The notes below the pieces were generated by a model. The model was not told the origin of the DNA. It searched no databases and saw nothing but the letters and a program-made list of their open reading frames with translations. Of a DNA stretch of 14,300 bases, positions 6,260 to 13,933 are shown piece by piece. Numbering within the stretch: the stretch's first letter is position 1; each line of letters opens with the position of its first letter. The DNA lies in the NCBI GenBank assembly GCA_046155505.1, contig JBJXFK010000127.1, positions 1 through 14,300 on the forward strand. The letters run 5' to 3'. A program made the translations under genes and the position numbers. This DNA comes from JBJXFK01 sp046155505. GTDB taxonomy: Bacteria; Planctomycetota; Phycisphaerae; UBA1845; Fen-1342.

Positions 6260-7915
6260 TCACGGGCATTCGGGACCGAAGCCGCTCAGCAATAGTGCGA
6301 GATCGCCCAAATCAACGCACTCGTTCGCGTCGAGATCGGAGGCCGACTCGAATGTCGGCGCGCCGCTGCACAACCCAAAACCCGCGAGCAGCGCGGCCAG
6401 GTCGGCCAAGCCGATTCGCAAGTCACGATCAATATCGCCAATGCACTCGCAGCGGTCGGGGTTGCCGTTTCCGTTGAGATCCGATTCCAGTCCGGCGGCG
6501 ATGTCCTGCAAATCGCCGATGCCGTTTCCGTTGCAGTCGTAATCGCCGACACGGTAGAACCAAACGTCCTGCTCGCCGTTGTGGGTGGCGGCGTATGCGA
6601 TTCCGACGCCGACGTTGTCGCTGTACATGTCGATGTAGTCACCGAGTTTATTCTGCTGCGGGAATCCGACGCGGTGGCCGAACGCGGGGCTTAGTTGAAC
6701 CGGAGGCGTCCAGGTATCGGCACCGTCGGCGGATGAAGAATAGAACAGTGCCGAGTTGTCGGGTTGCATCGGTAAGGCGTCAACGCGCGTGTCATACCAA
6801 ATGACGTCGAGTCTGCCATTCGGCGCGACGCTCAATGTACCGAACCACTGGAACGCCGGAACTTCGGGCGGATTGTCGCCCACCTTAATGATGTTCGACC
6901 AAGTCTGGCCCCCGTCGGTGCTTCGAAGCAAATTCACATCCATCCGATCCGTTTCCGCCGGCGCAAGCCAGATCGAAGCCAGCAAGTAAATCCAACCGTC
7001 GCGATCTCCGGCGGACCGATCGATCACGACATGCGACTGTCCCAGCAGTCCGCCGGGGTTGATCGAAGGTGTCCCAGACCTGAGGTAACCGCCGAAATTC
7101 ACATCCATCGGCGGATGAAAAATTACATCGGAGTCGGGATCTCGCGCGGTATCAGATCGATTCACACGCCAAACTCCGGTGTTACCCGTAGTCGAAATGC
7201 CGATCGTGTAGAGGATTCCATAGCGATCCACCGCCAGTGTGCCATAGATGGCTTCTCCCAATGGCGGGAACGCGAGCGGCGGCTCAAAGGTCGCCTGGCC
7301 CTCCACACGGCGCGAAAAAACCTGAGACTCGCAACAGCCGAAAAAGCGGCTCCAGTAGGTGTAGATATTCCCGTCGCCGACTCCGCCGGTGTCATCGATC
7401 GCCATCCACGCCTTGTCGCCACCTTGAAATTCCGATGGAGCAGACCAAGTCGCGCCGCCGTCGTCCGAACGGTAGAGTTGAAGCGCGTTCAGACCTGGCG
7501 GAAGCGAAAGGTAGTAGAATCGCCCCGCGCTATCCGAGCGCAACACCGGATCGGAATTGAACTGCCCCGGCCGCAGCGTGCCGGGAAACCGCCAGGTGCG
7601 TCCCGCATCGCGCGAGTAGGCATACCCGGCTTCGCGAAAATTCGACGCAACCGTGTTGAATTGTCGCCAACCGATCGCGAGGCGATTCGGACGCGTACGA
7701 TCCACGCAGATCGACGGCTCATTCGCCGCGTCTCCGACGATATTCCGCTGATCGTCATCGACATTGACCTGAACACCTGTATTGGGGCCGCGCGGTCCGA
7801 TCTCGCCGTCGGCCAACGCCAACGCTGCGGCGAGCGCCACGCTGAGGACGGCGGCCCCGCGCTGAAAGGCCAGGAAGCTTCGCGAGCTGTAAATCGTGCC
7901 AACGGCATCACGCAT
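6260..7915 (-). CDS. Secreted BNR/sialidase-like beta-propeller with dockerin-like tail
   Basis: 551 aa from ATG 7915; the upstream extension of the frame (to 8053) lacks protein-like sequence, and starting here gives a signal peptide (about 1-36, SRSFLAFQRGAAVLSVALAAALALA). The body carries Asp-box (BNR) motifs SxDxGxTW: SRDAGRTW (101-108), SDDGGATW (150-157), STDGGQTW (332-339) and a weaker SADGADTW (395-402). These are spaced as in the blades of a sialidase-type beta-propeller. The catalytic Arg triad and Tyr of true sialidases cannot be confirmed, so glycan binding or another glycosidase activity is equally possible. Residues ~457-551 are calcium-binding-type repeats: DCNGNGIGD, SDLNGNGNPD, then GDIDRDLRIGLADLAALLAGFGLC and DLDANECVDLGDLA with FGPEC. 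The last two match the tail of the esterase gene product closely. The start codon sits in a 10-bp palindrome, ACGCATGCGT (7910-7919). No clear Shine-Dalgarno is seen. Confidence 0.8.
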   Translation of the reverse strand: MRDAVGTIYSSRSFLAFQRGAAVLSVALAAALALADGEIGPRGPNTGVQVNVDDDQRNIVGDAANEPSICVDRTRPNRLAIGWRQFNTVASNFREAGYAYSRDAGRTWRFPGTLRPGQFNSDPVLRSDSAGRFYYLSLPPGLNALQLYRSDDGGATWSAPSEFQGGDKAWMAIDDTGGVGDGNIYTYWSRFFGCCESQVFSRRVEGQATFEPPLAFPPLGEAIYGTLAVDRYGILYTIGISTTGNTGVWRVNRSDTARDPDSDVIFHPPMDVNFGGYLRSGTPSINPGGLLGQSHVVIDRSAGDRDGWIYLLASIWLAPAETDRMDVNLLRSTDGGQTWSNIIKVGDNPPEVPAFQWFGTLSVAPNGRLDVIWYDTRVDALPMQPDNSALFYSSSADGADTWTPPVQLSPAFGHRVGFPQQNKLGDYIDMYSDNVGVGIAYAATHNGEQDVWFYRVGDYDCNGNGIGDLQDIAAGLESDLNGNGNPDRCECIGDIDRDLRIGLADLAALLAGFGLCSGAPTFESASDLDANECVDLGDLALLLSGFGPECP

Positions 7916-8067
7916 GCGTATTACCCCAGCGGTGCAAGTTGTCGGAGGATTAGGTTTGGCCCACTTCAGTGTAACGCGAGAGATGCCGACTCGAAAGAGA
8001 AATCTAGGTCCACCCAGGGCGCAAGCGTTGGCGTCCGACGATGGGCGAGGCACCCGCCAAGCGTCGC

Positions 8068-8835
8068 TCAGTCTTTCAACGAAAACGGCGTGAAATTCGT
8101 CTTCGTATCAAAGTAATCCTCATTCTCCGCCCGCTTCAGGAAGCCGACGATCGCGTAGGTCGCCGGCGTCATGACGACTTCGATGCCCACTTTGAACAGC
8201 CAGTTGAATATCACGATTTGCACCAGCGACTCGGTCGACCAGACGCCGCCAAACGCCAGCGGATAGAACACGATGCTGTCCACGCCCTGCCCGACAAACG
8301 TCGAACCGATGGTTCGCGTCCAGAGGTACTTGCCGCGCGTGGCGACCTTCATCTTGGCCATGACGAACGAATTCGCGAAATCTCCGAGCCAAAACGCCAG
8401 AATCGACGCGCCCACAATTCGCCAGCCATTGCCGAACACCGTCTCGATCGCGGGCTGAATCACGCTGTTGTACGGCTCGTCGGCCTTCGCCGGCATGTAG
8501 ATAACCGCATTGCTCATGATCACATAAAAGATCATCGCCCCGAAGCCGGCCCAGATGACCTTGCGTGTGCGGGCATAGCCGTACACCTCGGTCAGGATGT
8601 CGCCGAAGATGTAACTGATCGGAAAGAAGATGTTGCCCGCGCCGAAGGTGAGCGCCATGCCCCAGAACGTGAACTGGCAGACCTTGCCCGGCCCGATCAT
8701 GTTCGAGCACAGCAGCACCGTCACAAACCCCGCCATCACCAGGTCGTAGTATTTGTAGTGTCGCTTGTTTTCGAGATGCGAGTGGTCGCGATGGGCATAC
8801 GGCAGTGTCGGCGACGTTTCGCCCGGTGCGTTCAT
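8068..8835 (-). CDS. yhhQ: Queuosine precursor transporter, YhhQ/VUT family
   Basis: 255 aa integral membrane protein. YhhQ proteins import queuosine precursors (preQ0/preQ1) for tRNA wobble-base modification. Family features seen are an early helix VMAGFVTVLLCSNMIG, the segment FFPISYIFGDILTEVYGY (about 70-87, strongly conserved in the family), ARTRKVIW, and a late WLGDFANSFVMAKMK segment with GSTFVGQGVDSIVFYPLAF. I expect about six membrane helices. An N-terminal cytoplasmic stretch of about 30 residues (His-rich HRDHSHLENKRHYKYYD) is longer than in E. coli. The start ATG 8835 has AAGGGG 5 nt upstream. No queuosine synthesis gene is adjacent, and no preQ1 riboswitch is visible in the leader. 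Confidence 0.88.
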   Translation of the reverse strand: MNAPGETSPTLPYAHRDHSHLENKRHYKYYDLVMAGFVTVLLCSNMIGPGKVCQFTFWGMALTFGAGNIFFPISYIFGDILTEVYGYARTRKVIWAGFGAMIFYVIMSNAVIYMPAKADEPYNSVIQPAIETVFGNGWRIVGASILAFWLGDFANSFVMAKMKVATRGKYLWTRTIGSTFVGQGVDSIVFYPLAFGGVWSTESLVQIVIFNWLFKVGIEVVMTPATYAIVGFLKRAENEDYFDTKTNFTPFSLKD

Positions 8836-8840
8836 GGCGG

Positions 8841-8846
8841 CCCCTT
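8841..8846 (-). promoter_or_regulatory. RBS of yhhQ
   Basis: AAGGGG on the minus strand lies 5 nt before ATG 8835-8833. It supports the annotated start. Confidence 0.55.
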
Positions 8847-8851
8847 ACCAT

Positions 8852-8878
8852 CGCGTAGGGTGGGCATCGCCCACCAAT
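8852..8878. repeat. Dispersed GGTGGGC palindrome in the yhhQ leader
   Basis: GGTGGGC (8859-8865), ATC and GCCCACC (8869-8875) form a perfect 7-bp hairpin. It is flanked by CGTA on one side and AATTTT on the other. Repeats of the form GTAGGGTGGGC-n-GCCCACC are common dispersed elements in planctomycetes and other bacteria. It lies about 17 nt upstream of the yhhQ start, so it would be in the 5' leader of the mRNA. On the plus strand it is followed by five T, but no gene on that strand needs a terminator here. Confidence 0.65.
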
Positions 8879-8884
8879 TTTTGA

Positions 8885-8956
8885 TCGTGTCGAACGGGCA
8901 GCACCGAGAATTCGGCTGCGTCGCTTGGCTTTGGGCAGGCCTCGCCGCCGACACGA
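8885..8956. repeat. Nested inverted repeat upstream of yhhQ
   Basis: TCGTGTCG (8885-8892) and CGACACGA (8949-8956) are perfect 8-nt complements 56 nt apart. Between them GCAG-ca-CCGA, GAAT, TCGGCTGC forms a smaller hairpin. It may be a leader structure or a remnant of a repeat element; chance is not excluded. Confidence 0.35.
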
Positions 8957-9015
8957 CGCCGATCACTCGACGGATCGGCACTGGCGAAGCATAGGCGAAC
9001 GCCGACGCACGCGGC

Positions 9016-9711
9016 TTACTTGCGCACGAAAATCGTCTGGCCGTTGCGCTCGTTCGCCGCCGCGTCCAGGCACTTCTCAATCTCCGCCGCCACGTCATCC
9101 GGCGACAACGTCTGCGCCGCCGGGAAGTTTGGAAAATTGGCCCGCAGCATCTCGGTCTCCACCGCCCCCGGCGCGACCGCGAACACACGAATGCCGGCGG
9201 CCTTGCCCTCCTTCGCGGCGGCGGCGGTGAACGCATTCACCCACGTCTTGCACGCCCCGTACACCGCGAATCCCGGAAACGGATCGACCGAGCCGAGCGA
9301 TGACAAATTGACGATCGTGCCCTTCGTCTCGGCCAGATGCGGCCACGCGGCCCGCGTCATGCGCAGCACGGCGACGATATTTGCGCTCAGGGCCTCGTCG
9401 AGCATCTCATCGGTAAATGCAGGGATCTTGGCCAGCGGAGCCGCGCCGGCGTTATTGATCACCACGTCGATCCGCCCGAAGCTGCTGATCGCGGCATCAA
9501 TCACAGCGGTGCAGCCGGCGGTGGTCGAAACGTCGACCGCCACGGCGGCGGCGGGAGCACCCAGGCGCTTCAACCCTTCAACGGCCCGCCACAAGTGATC
9601 TTCGTTGCGCGCGACGCCGACAACGGCATAGCCGCGTTTGGCTAGACGCTGCGCAGTGGCGAGGCCGATGCCGCGACTGGCTCCGGTGACGATGGCGACG
9701 GGTTGAGACAA
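9016..9711 (-). CDS. Short-chain dehydrogenase/reductase (SDR), TTG start
   Basis: 231 aa classical SDR that would oxidise or reduce an alcohol/carbonyl with NAD(P)(H). Seen: cofactor-binding TGASRGIG (9-16), structural NNAG (86-89), catalytic N111, S138 (in NLSSLGS) and YGACK with Y151 and K155. The residue pattern is complete and the length is at the short end of the usual ~250. I chose TTG 9711 because GGAG lies exactly 7 nt upstream and the protein then begins SQPVAIVTGAS, as expected for the first beta strand. The longer frame up to 9816 adds a tail with no family resemblance. An Arg after TGAS and V-A-R-N-E at the end of strand 2 hint at NADPH preference, but this is inference. Substrate unknown. 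It is separated from the next gene upstream by 138 bp, so it may have its own promoter. Confidence 0.87.
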   Translation of the reverse strand: MSQPVAIVTGASRGIGLATAQRLAKRGYAVVGVARNEDHLWRAVEGLKRLGAPAAAVAVDVSTTAGCTAVIDAAISSFGRIDVVINNAGAAPLAKIPAFTDEMLDEALSANIVAVLRMTRAAWPHLAETKGTIVNLSSLGSVDPFPGFAVYGACKTWVNAFTAAAAKEGKAAGIRVFAVAPGAVETEMLRANFPNFPAAQTLSPDDVAAEIEKCLDAAANERNGQTIFVRK

Positions 9712-9718
9712 GCGGGTT

Positions 9719-9722
9719 CTCC
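9719..9722 (-). promoter_or_regulatory. RBS deciding the TTG start of the SDR gene
   Basis: GGAG on the minus strand ends 7 nt before TTG 9711-9709. No similar site precedes another in-frame start that would keep the Rossmann fold intact. Confidence 0.55.
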
Positions 9723-9849
9723 AACGGTTGATGCGTAAGTTGATTGGGAAGTGTATGCCGACACCCGCGACGCAGTGGCGCGGAAAACGTTGAAAACTGC
9801 GCGAGGCCTTACTCAATGAGTCGTCCCAATCGGCAAAGTCGCGACGTGC

Positions 9850-11061
9850 TCACAAGATGATGCGCGTCGCATCCGCCGCCGCGAGTTTCTGCACGCGATC
9901 AGCGTCGACGTCTATCCCCAACCCCGCCGAACTGAGCGCCCGCAACCGCCCACCCAGCCCGAATCGCAACGGTCGATCACTCACGTCGGCCTTCAACAGA
10001 AACGACCCGAACGCACCTTCCGCAAACCGCACGCGCGGGCAGCCTTCGAGAAACGCCTGACCCGCCGCGGTCAGGATGCTGGTCTCGCCGACCAGGCAGC
10101 CGAGCTGCACATCGCAATCATTGTCCATCGCCAGCCGTGCCAACCGCCACGCTTGCAGGATGCCGCCGTTTTTCGCGAGCCGGATGTTCATCACCTTCAC
10201 ACCTGCCGTCATCAGCATCTGCGCATCGACATCGGTGATCAGCGATTCGTCGGCGATCAGGTCGATGCCATGCTCGCGAGCACGCGGCACAAGCTCGGTC
10301 AGATGTTCGTCGCCGGCGACCGGCAACGGCTGTTCAAGCGCCGACACGCCAGCGGCCGCAAGCGTCGGCAGGGCCGCGACTGCCTGCGGCAAATCCCAGC
10401 CGCCGTTGGCGTCGGCCCGCAATGTGCACCGACCGGCGGCGATCGACTTTCCGAGCACGCGCTGCGCAGCGGCGAGGCGACGTTCCCAGCCGGGGATCGC
10501 CACTTTGATCTTGAAATCGCGCAGGCCAAGCCAGCGTTGTCCGGCGAGCAGGCAGCGCGACTTGAAACTTTCGCCCAGCACGATGCCCGAATAGCTGCTC
10601 GTCGCCAGCGAGCCGGGCGAGCCGAAGTCGCGCAGTTCGAGAAAATTCACCGCGTCGGCCAGCCGCCGACCAAACGCACGCCCCGCGAGATCGAGGATCG
10701 CAAGCTCGACCGCCGCGCGGGCGGCGTGAATACACTGCTCGCCGTCATAGGATGGAAGTTGATCGGCGAATTCGATCGCCTCAGCGAACGACTCTGCCCG
10801 AAATCTCGAAAGGATCGGCACGAACACATTTTCGATCGTCGCCGGCACGGTCGCAGCGGTCTCGCCGGTGACATAGTGGCGGGCCAGGGTCTCGCCCCAG
10901 CCGCGCAGATCGGCCGGCGCGGGGGCGGCCGGTTCGAGTTCGACCATCACCGGGTCGGCGACCGCCCGCGTCGCGGCGGCGTGCTCGAACTTGATCCGCA
11001 TCGGGATCGCGAGCGGCGTGACGCGAATGGCTCGAATTCGAAGCGTCTGGTGTACGGACAT
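9850..11061 (-). CDS. Enolase-superfamily enzyme (muconate-cycloisomerase/dipeptide-epimerase type)
   Basis: 403 aa. Members of the muconate-lactonizing subgroup abstract a proton alpha to a carboxylate and stabilise the enolate with Mg2+. Visible residues are the KxK base pair DFKIKV (K184, K186), metal ligands D217 (RADANGG), E243 (ALEQPL) and D271 (IADESL), and the opposite base K297 (NIRLAKNGG). All are intact. The N-terminal capping domain (about 1-130) starts RIRAIRVTPLAIPMRIKFEHA, typical of the family, which supports ATG 11061 even though no Shine-Dalgarno is visible. The longer frame up to 11220 runs through dispersed repeats and is rejected. The subgroup includes L-Ala-D/L-Glu epimerase, o-succinylbenzoate synthase and N-succinylamino-acid racemase. 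Sequence alone does not separate these; no menaquinone genes are adjacent. The dehydrogenase pair lies upstream on the same strand, 206 bp away. Confidence 0.82.
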   Translation of the reverse strand: MSVHQTLRIRAIRVTPLAIPMRIKFEHAAATRAVADPVMVELEPAAPAPADLRGWGETLARHYVTGETAATVPATIENVFVPILSRFRAESFAEAIEFADQLPSYDGEQCIHAARAAVELAILDLAGRAFGRRLADAVNFLELRDFGSPGSLATSSYSGIVLGESFKSRCLLAGQRWLGLRDFKIKVAIPGWERRLAAAQRVLGKSIAAGRCTLRADANGGWDLPQAVAALPTLAAAGVSALEQPLPVAGDEHLTELVPRAREHGIDLIADESLITDVDAQMLMTAGVKVMNIRLAKNGGILQAWRLARLAMDNDCDVQLGCLVGETSILTAAGQAFLEGCPRVRFAEGAFGSFLLKADVSDRPLRFGLGGRLRALSSAGLGIDVDADRVQKLAAADATRIIL

Positions 11062-11140
11062 CGCGAGGGAGTGTAGCGGGGGAGCAACGAGTAGCGAATA
11101 GCGAGGAGCGAGTGGAGATGCACGCGGCAGCCGCACGACA

Positions 11141-11253
11141 ATCCGAACCCGGAGCGCAAACGACGGGGTAACACGCGGAGTCGAGCGGCTCGCGTCATCG
11201 AAGAGTTTCTGAGTGAGCACGTTACCCCGCTCGCTCGCGCTCGGGGTTCGGAT
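11141..11253. repeat. 113-bp inverted repeat with GTTACCCCG arms
   Basis: Positions 11141-11172 are the reverse complement of 11221-11253 at 29 of 33 aligned positions (three mismatches, one gap). The conserved parts are GTTACCCCG, GCGCTC and GGGTTCGGAT. The spacer is 48 bp. The right arm itself contains a CCCCG...CGGGG hairpin. A low-complexity tract of repeated TAGCGA/GAGCGA-type words (about 11085-11115) lies just left. The element sits directly after the Fe-ADH stop, where it could terminate that transcript, though no T run is present. Confidence 0.75.
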
Positions 11254-11267
11254 CTCGCGACTCGACG

Positions 11268-12416
11268 CTACAGCGCTGCTGAGTAGAGCGTGAGCATTTC
11301 AGCCGCCCCCACCGGCACCGGATTGAATCCCGCCGTCCACTGCGCCGCCGCCTGCTCCGCGAGCGTGGGCAGCGTTTCGCGCTCGACACCGACATCGCGC
11401 AGGCGGCGCGGAATTTCGCCCGCGTCGAGCAGCGATTCGATCGTCGCCGCCAGCCGCGACGGCGAGCGGTCGAGGGCGGCGTACGGGTTTTCGTCGCCGT
11501 CGCGGGCGTTGAAGCGAATCACGTGCGGCAACATGATGCCGACCGCGACGCCATGCGCGATTTCGTACTTCGCGGTCAGCGGATTCGCGCAGGCGTGCGC
11601 CGCGCCGAGCATCGAATTCTCGATCGCGCAGCCCGCGAGATGCGCGCCGAGCAGCATGTCGCCGCGAGCGGATTCGTCGTGCGGGTCGCTCATCACCAGC
11701 GGGAACGCCGTCGCCAGCCGTCGCCACGCCTCGATCGAGAATCGCCGCGAAACTTCGGTGCGAACGCGGCATCCCGCCGTCTCGACCGCGTGTGTAATCG
11801 CGTCGATGCCCGTCGCGGCCGCAATTCGCGGCGGCACGGTGTCAGTGAGCACGGGGTCGAGAATCGCAACGCGCGGCCGCAAACCGCCGACGCTCCGCCG
11901 ATCGCCGCAGGGCATTTTCATGTGCGTGGTTGCGTCGGCGATGATGGCGAACGACTGCGCCTCGCTGCCGGTGCCCGCCGTGGTCGGCACGAGCACCATG
12001 GGCAGTAGCGGTCGTCGCGCATCGAGCGCCGCCGTCGCCGGATCGCCGCGATAGTCGCTCATCTGCCCGCCGCACTGCAGCAGCAGGTTGATCGCCTTGG
12101 CGCAGTCCATCGCGCTGCCGCCGCCGAGGCCGATGATCAGATCGGGCGGCGACCGGCGAGCGACTTCGAGGCCGCGCGCGACGGTCGCGGTGGTCGGGTT
12201 GGCTTCGCACTGGTCGAAGACGACGGTCTCGATGAAACACTCGTGCAGGTGATGCACCGCGCGGCCGAGATAACCGACGACGCGAATGGCGGGGTCGGTG
12301 ACGATCATGGCCCGCTTCACGCGCTCGGCTTCGACGACCGCGCCGAGTTGGGCCAGCGCGTGCGAGCCGAAGACGACGCGGACGGGGGAGGAGGTCAGGA
12401 GCTGCGCGTCAATCAT
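11268..12416 (-). CDS. Iron-containing alcohol dehydrogenase
   Basis: 382 aa group III (Fe-type) alcohol dehydrogenase, interconverting an alcohol and an aldehyde with NAD(P)(H). Seen: nucleotide-binding GLGGGSAMDCAKA (96-108), VPTTAGTGSE (143-152), and metal ligands D205 and H209 (GIDAITHAVE), H274 (GAAHACANPL) and H288 (YEIAHGVAVGIMLPHV). All four ligands are present and the length is typical. The start is ATG 12416: the ATG overlaps the TGA of the aldehyde dehydrogenase gene as ATGA, and AGGA lies 6 nt upstream within that gene. A longer frame to 12638 lies inside the dehydrogenase gene and is rejected. Translational coupling implies that the two enzymes work together, probably with the aldehyde as shared intermediate. 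Confidence 0.9.
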   Translation of the reverse strand: MIDAQLLTSSPVRVVFGSHALAQLGAVVEAERVKRAMIVTDPAIRVVGYLGRAVHHLHECFIETVVFDQCEANPTTATVARGLEVARRSPPDLIIGLGGGSAMDCAKAINLLLQCGGQMSDYRGDPATAALDARRPLLPMVLVPTTAGTGSEAQSFAIIADATTHMKMPCGDRRSVGGLRPRVAILDPVLTDTVPPRIAAATGIDAITHAVETAGCRVRTEVSRRFSIEAWRRLATAFPLVMSDPHDESARGDMLLGAHLAGCAIENSMLGAAHACANPLTAKYEIAHGVAVGIMLPHVIRFNARDGDENPYAALDRSPSRLAATIESLLDAGEIPRRLRDVGVERETLPTLAEQAAAQWTAGFNPVPVGAAEMLTLYSAAL

Positions 12417-13834
12417 GCCGCATCCTGCTTCTGGAACGCCCGCTGCCGATACAGATGCTCGAACAAATTCCCCTCGTGCGGCTGGTCCCAGCTCAGGACA
12501 TACGTCGGGATCGGCCCGACGTTCAGCCGATCGACGTGCGGCGAAGCCATCAGCGATTCGATGAATGTGCGGTCCTTGCTGATCGCGGTGACGACCAGCG
12601 ATTGGCCGATCGCGGCAGGCATCTCGCTCGTCGGGCATTCGATCACGCTCGCAAACGGAAAGAGAAACTCGCGATTCGCCAGCGCGTGCTCGCGATTCTC
12701 CACCCAGACGATCGTCGGCAACAAATACGCAATGCGCCCCTGCTTCACCAGCCGCCCGCTGCCGCGAATCGCCGCGGTCAGGTCGGTCGCGCCCGGCTCG
12801 CGCAACCCCGCGTCGATGGTCGCGTCGATCGCCTCGGCCATCTTCGCATTCGAAAACGCCGCGATCTCGGCTTTCGCGTCATCGACCGGCAACGCCTGCA
12901 CCCTGGCCAGCCGCGCGGCCAGTGCCTCGGCCAGCGCCCGCCCATTTCGCGGCGTGTACACCGCGCTCGCATTGATGCACGACCGACCGCCATTCGCGGC
13001 GATGCTGCTGACGATCACGTCGAGATACTGCTGCCAATTGTCCGCCGCGTCGTCGCCGAGCAGCACCTTGCTGTATCCCGGCCCATGAATCTCGACGCGC
13101 GGGTCCTTGGCCCACGGTCGCGTAGTCGACGCATCGCCAAACAGCATCGCCCGATCGACGTTGCGCAGCAGCTCGCCCGCGCCGCCGTGATCGGTCGGAT
13201 AAAACCCAAACGCCTCGCGCGGCACACCCGCCGCCGCTAATGCCTCGATCACCCGCAGCGGCGTCCACGGCTCTTCGCGGCCCGGCTTCAGCACGATCGG
13301 CGTCTTCAATGCGATCGCCGGAATCCAGAGCGAATGCACGCCCGGCGAGTTGCTCGGCAGCACGGCTCCGAAGATGCGGCCTTCGCGGAAGAAGCTCAGC
13401 GTGCGACCATCCTGCGTGCCCCAGCCGCGATCGAGGATGTCGAGATCAAACCCGCGTGTCAGCCCGGCGATGATCACATCCATCTCGGCCATCACTTTGT
13501 GAATCTTGCCCGCGTTGCCGCGGCAATAGCTTTGCGGCATGCCGGTCGTGGCAGAGAGCTGGCGAACGTAGTCGTCGAAGGACTGCACCTGATCGCCGAT
13601 GGGCAGATCGCCCTTGATGAAAAACTCGGCGGCGCGTTTGCACAGGTCGATCAACTCGCGGGCCCTGAAGCCTTCGAGCACGCGGTCGTTCATGCGGTTG
13701 ATGTCGCGCACGACGAGGCCGCTATTGGCTTGGCTCACTCGCGCGACCGGCTCGCCCGTGGCGTGGTGAAGAATGTCGACCGTCTCGACGCTGGAATACG
13801 CTGCGCCGCTGCGCAAAATGGGAATGTGTAGCAT
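12413..13834 (-). CDS. Aldehyde dehydrogenase family protein
   Basis: 473 aa. The ALDH superfamily oxidises aldehydes to acids or acyl-CoA by a Cys thioester mechanism. Seen: LPSNSPG with the oxyanion-hole Asn (N162), cofactor-binding LKPG (K183), a likely general-base Glu in VEIHGPG (E248) where most ALDHs read ELGG, catalytic C286 in NGGRSCINAS, and E389 in REFLFPF replacing the usual EEPFGP. The two altered motifs place it away from the classical betaine/acetaldehyde groups and nearer divergent acylating or phospho-aldehyde types, which I cannot resolve. ATG 13834 is preceded by GGAGG at 11 nt, a slightly long spacing. The stop overlaps the Fe-ADH start (ATGA). The two probably form a dismutation pair or a reversible acid/aldehyde/alcohol route. 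Confidence 0.85.
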   Translation of the reverse strand: MLHIPILRSGAAYSSVETVDILHHATGEPVARVSQANSGLVVRDINRMNDRVLEGFRARELIDLCKRAAEFFIKGDLPIGDQVQSFDDYVRQLSATTGMPQSYCRGNAGKIHKVMAEMDVIIAGLTRGFDLDILDRGWGTQDGRTLSFFREGRIFGAVLPSNSPGVHSLWIPAIALKTPIVLKPGREEPWTPLRVIEALAAAGVPREAFGFYPTDHGGAGELLRNVDRAMLFGDASTTRPWAKDPRVEIHGPGYSKVLLGDDAADNWQQYLDVIVSSIAANGGRSCINASAVYTPRNGRALAEALAARLARVQALPVDDAKAEIAAFSNAKMAEAIDATIDAGLREPGATDLTAAIRGSGRLVKQGRIAYLLPTIVWVENREHALANREFLFPFASVIECPTSEMPAAIGQSLVVTAISKDRTFIESLMASPHVDRLNVGPIPTYVLSWDQPHEGNLFEHLYRQRAFQKQDAA

Positions 13835-13933
13835 CGCCCGCGAGGCCTCCGTCGGTGATGCGGGGAGTGTAGCATGCGGGCGAATCGCGTGGCTGACGCG
13901 AGCGGCGTGCGAGTTTATTGAGCCAATTCGCGT

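Noticed and set aside
7031..8116. 361-codon plus-strand frame
   Set aside because: It is antisense to the sialidase-like gene, whose Asp boxes, signal peptide and tail are clear; the frame is open only because of GC-rich codon use.
8041..8994. 317-codon plus-strand frame
   Set aside because: It is antisense to yhhQ and gives a His/Arg/Asp-rich product without membrane segments or motifs.
8836..9015. preQ1 riboswitch before yhhQ
   Set aside because: I looked for the short H-type pseudoknot pattern with an A-rich tail and found only a dispersed hairpin and a nested inverted repeat.
11062..11220. Upstream extension of the enolase-family gene
   Set aside because: It translates dispersed repeats and low-complexity DNA; the family N-terminus starts at ATG 11061.
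12417..12638. Upstream extension of the Fe-ADH gene
   Set aside because: It lies wholly inside the aldehyde dehydrogenase gene in another frame; the ATGA overlap gives the natural start.
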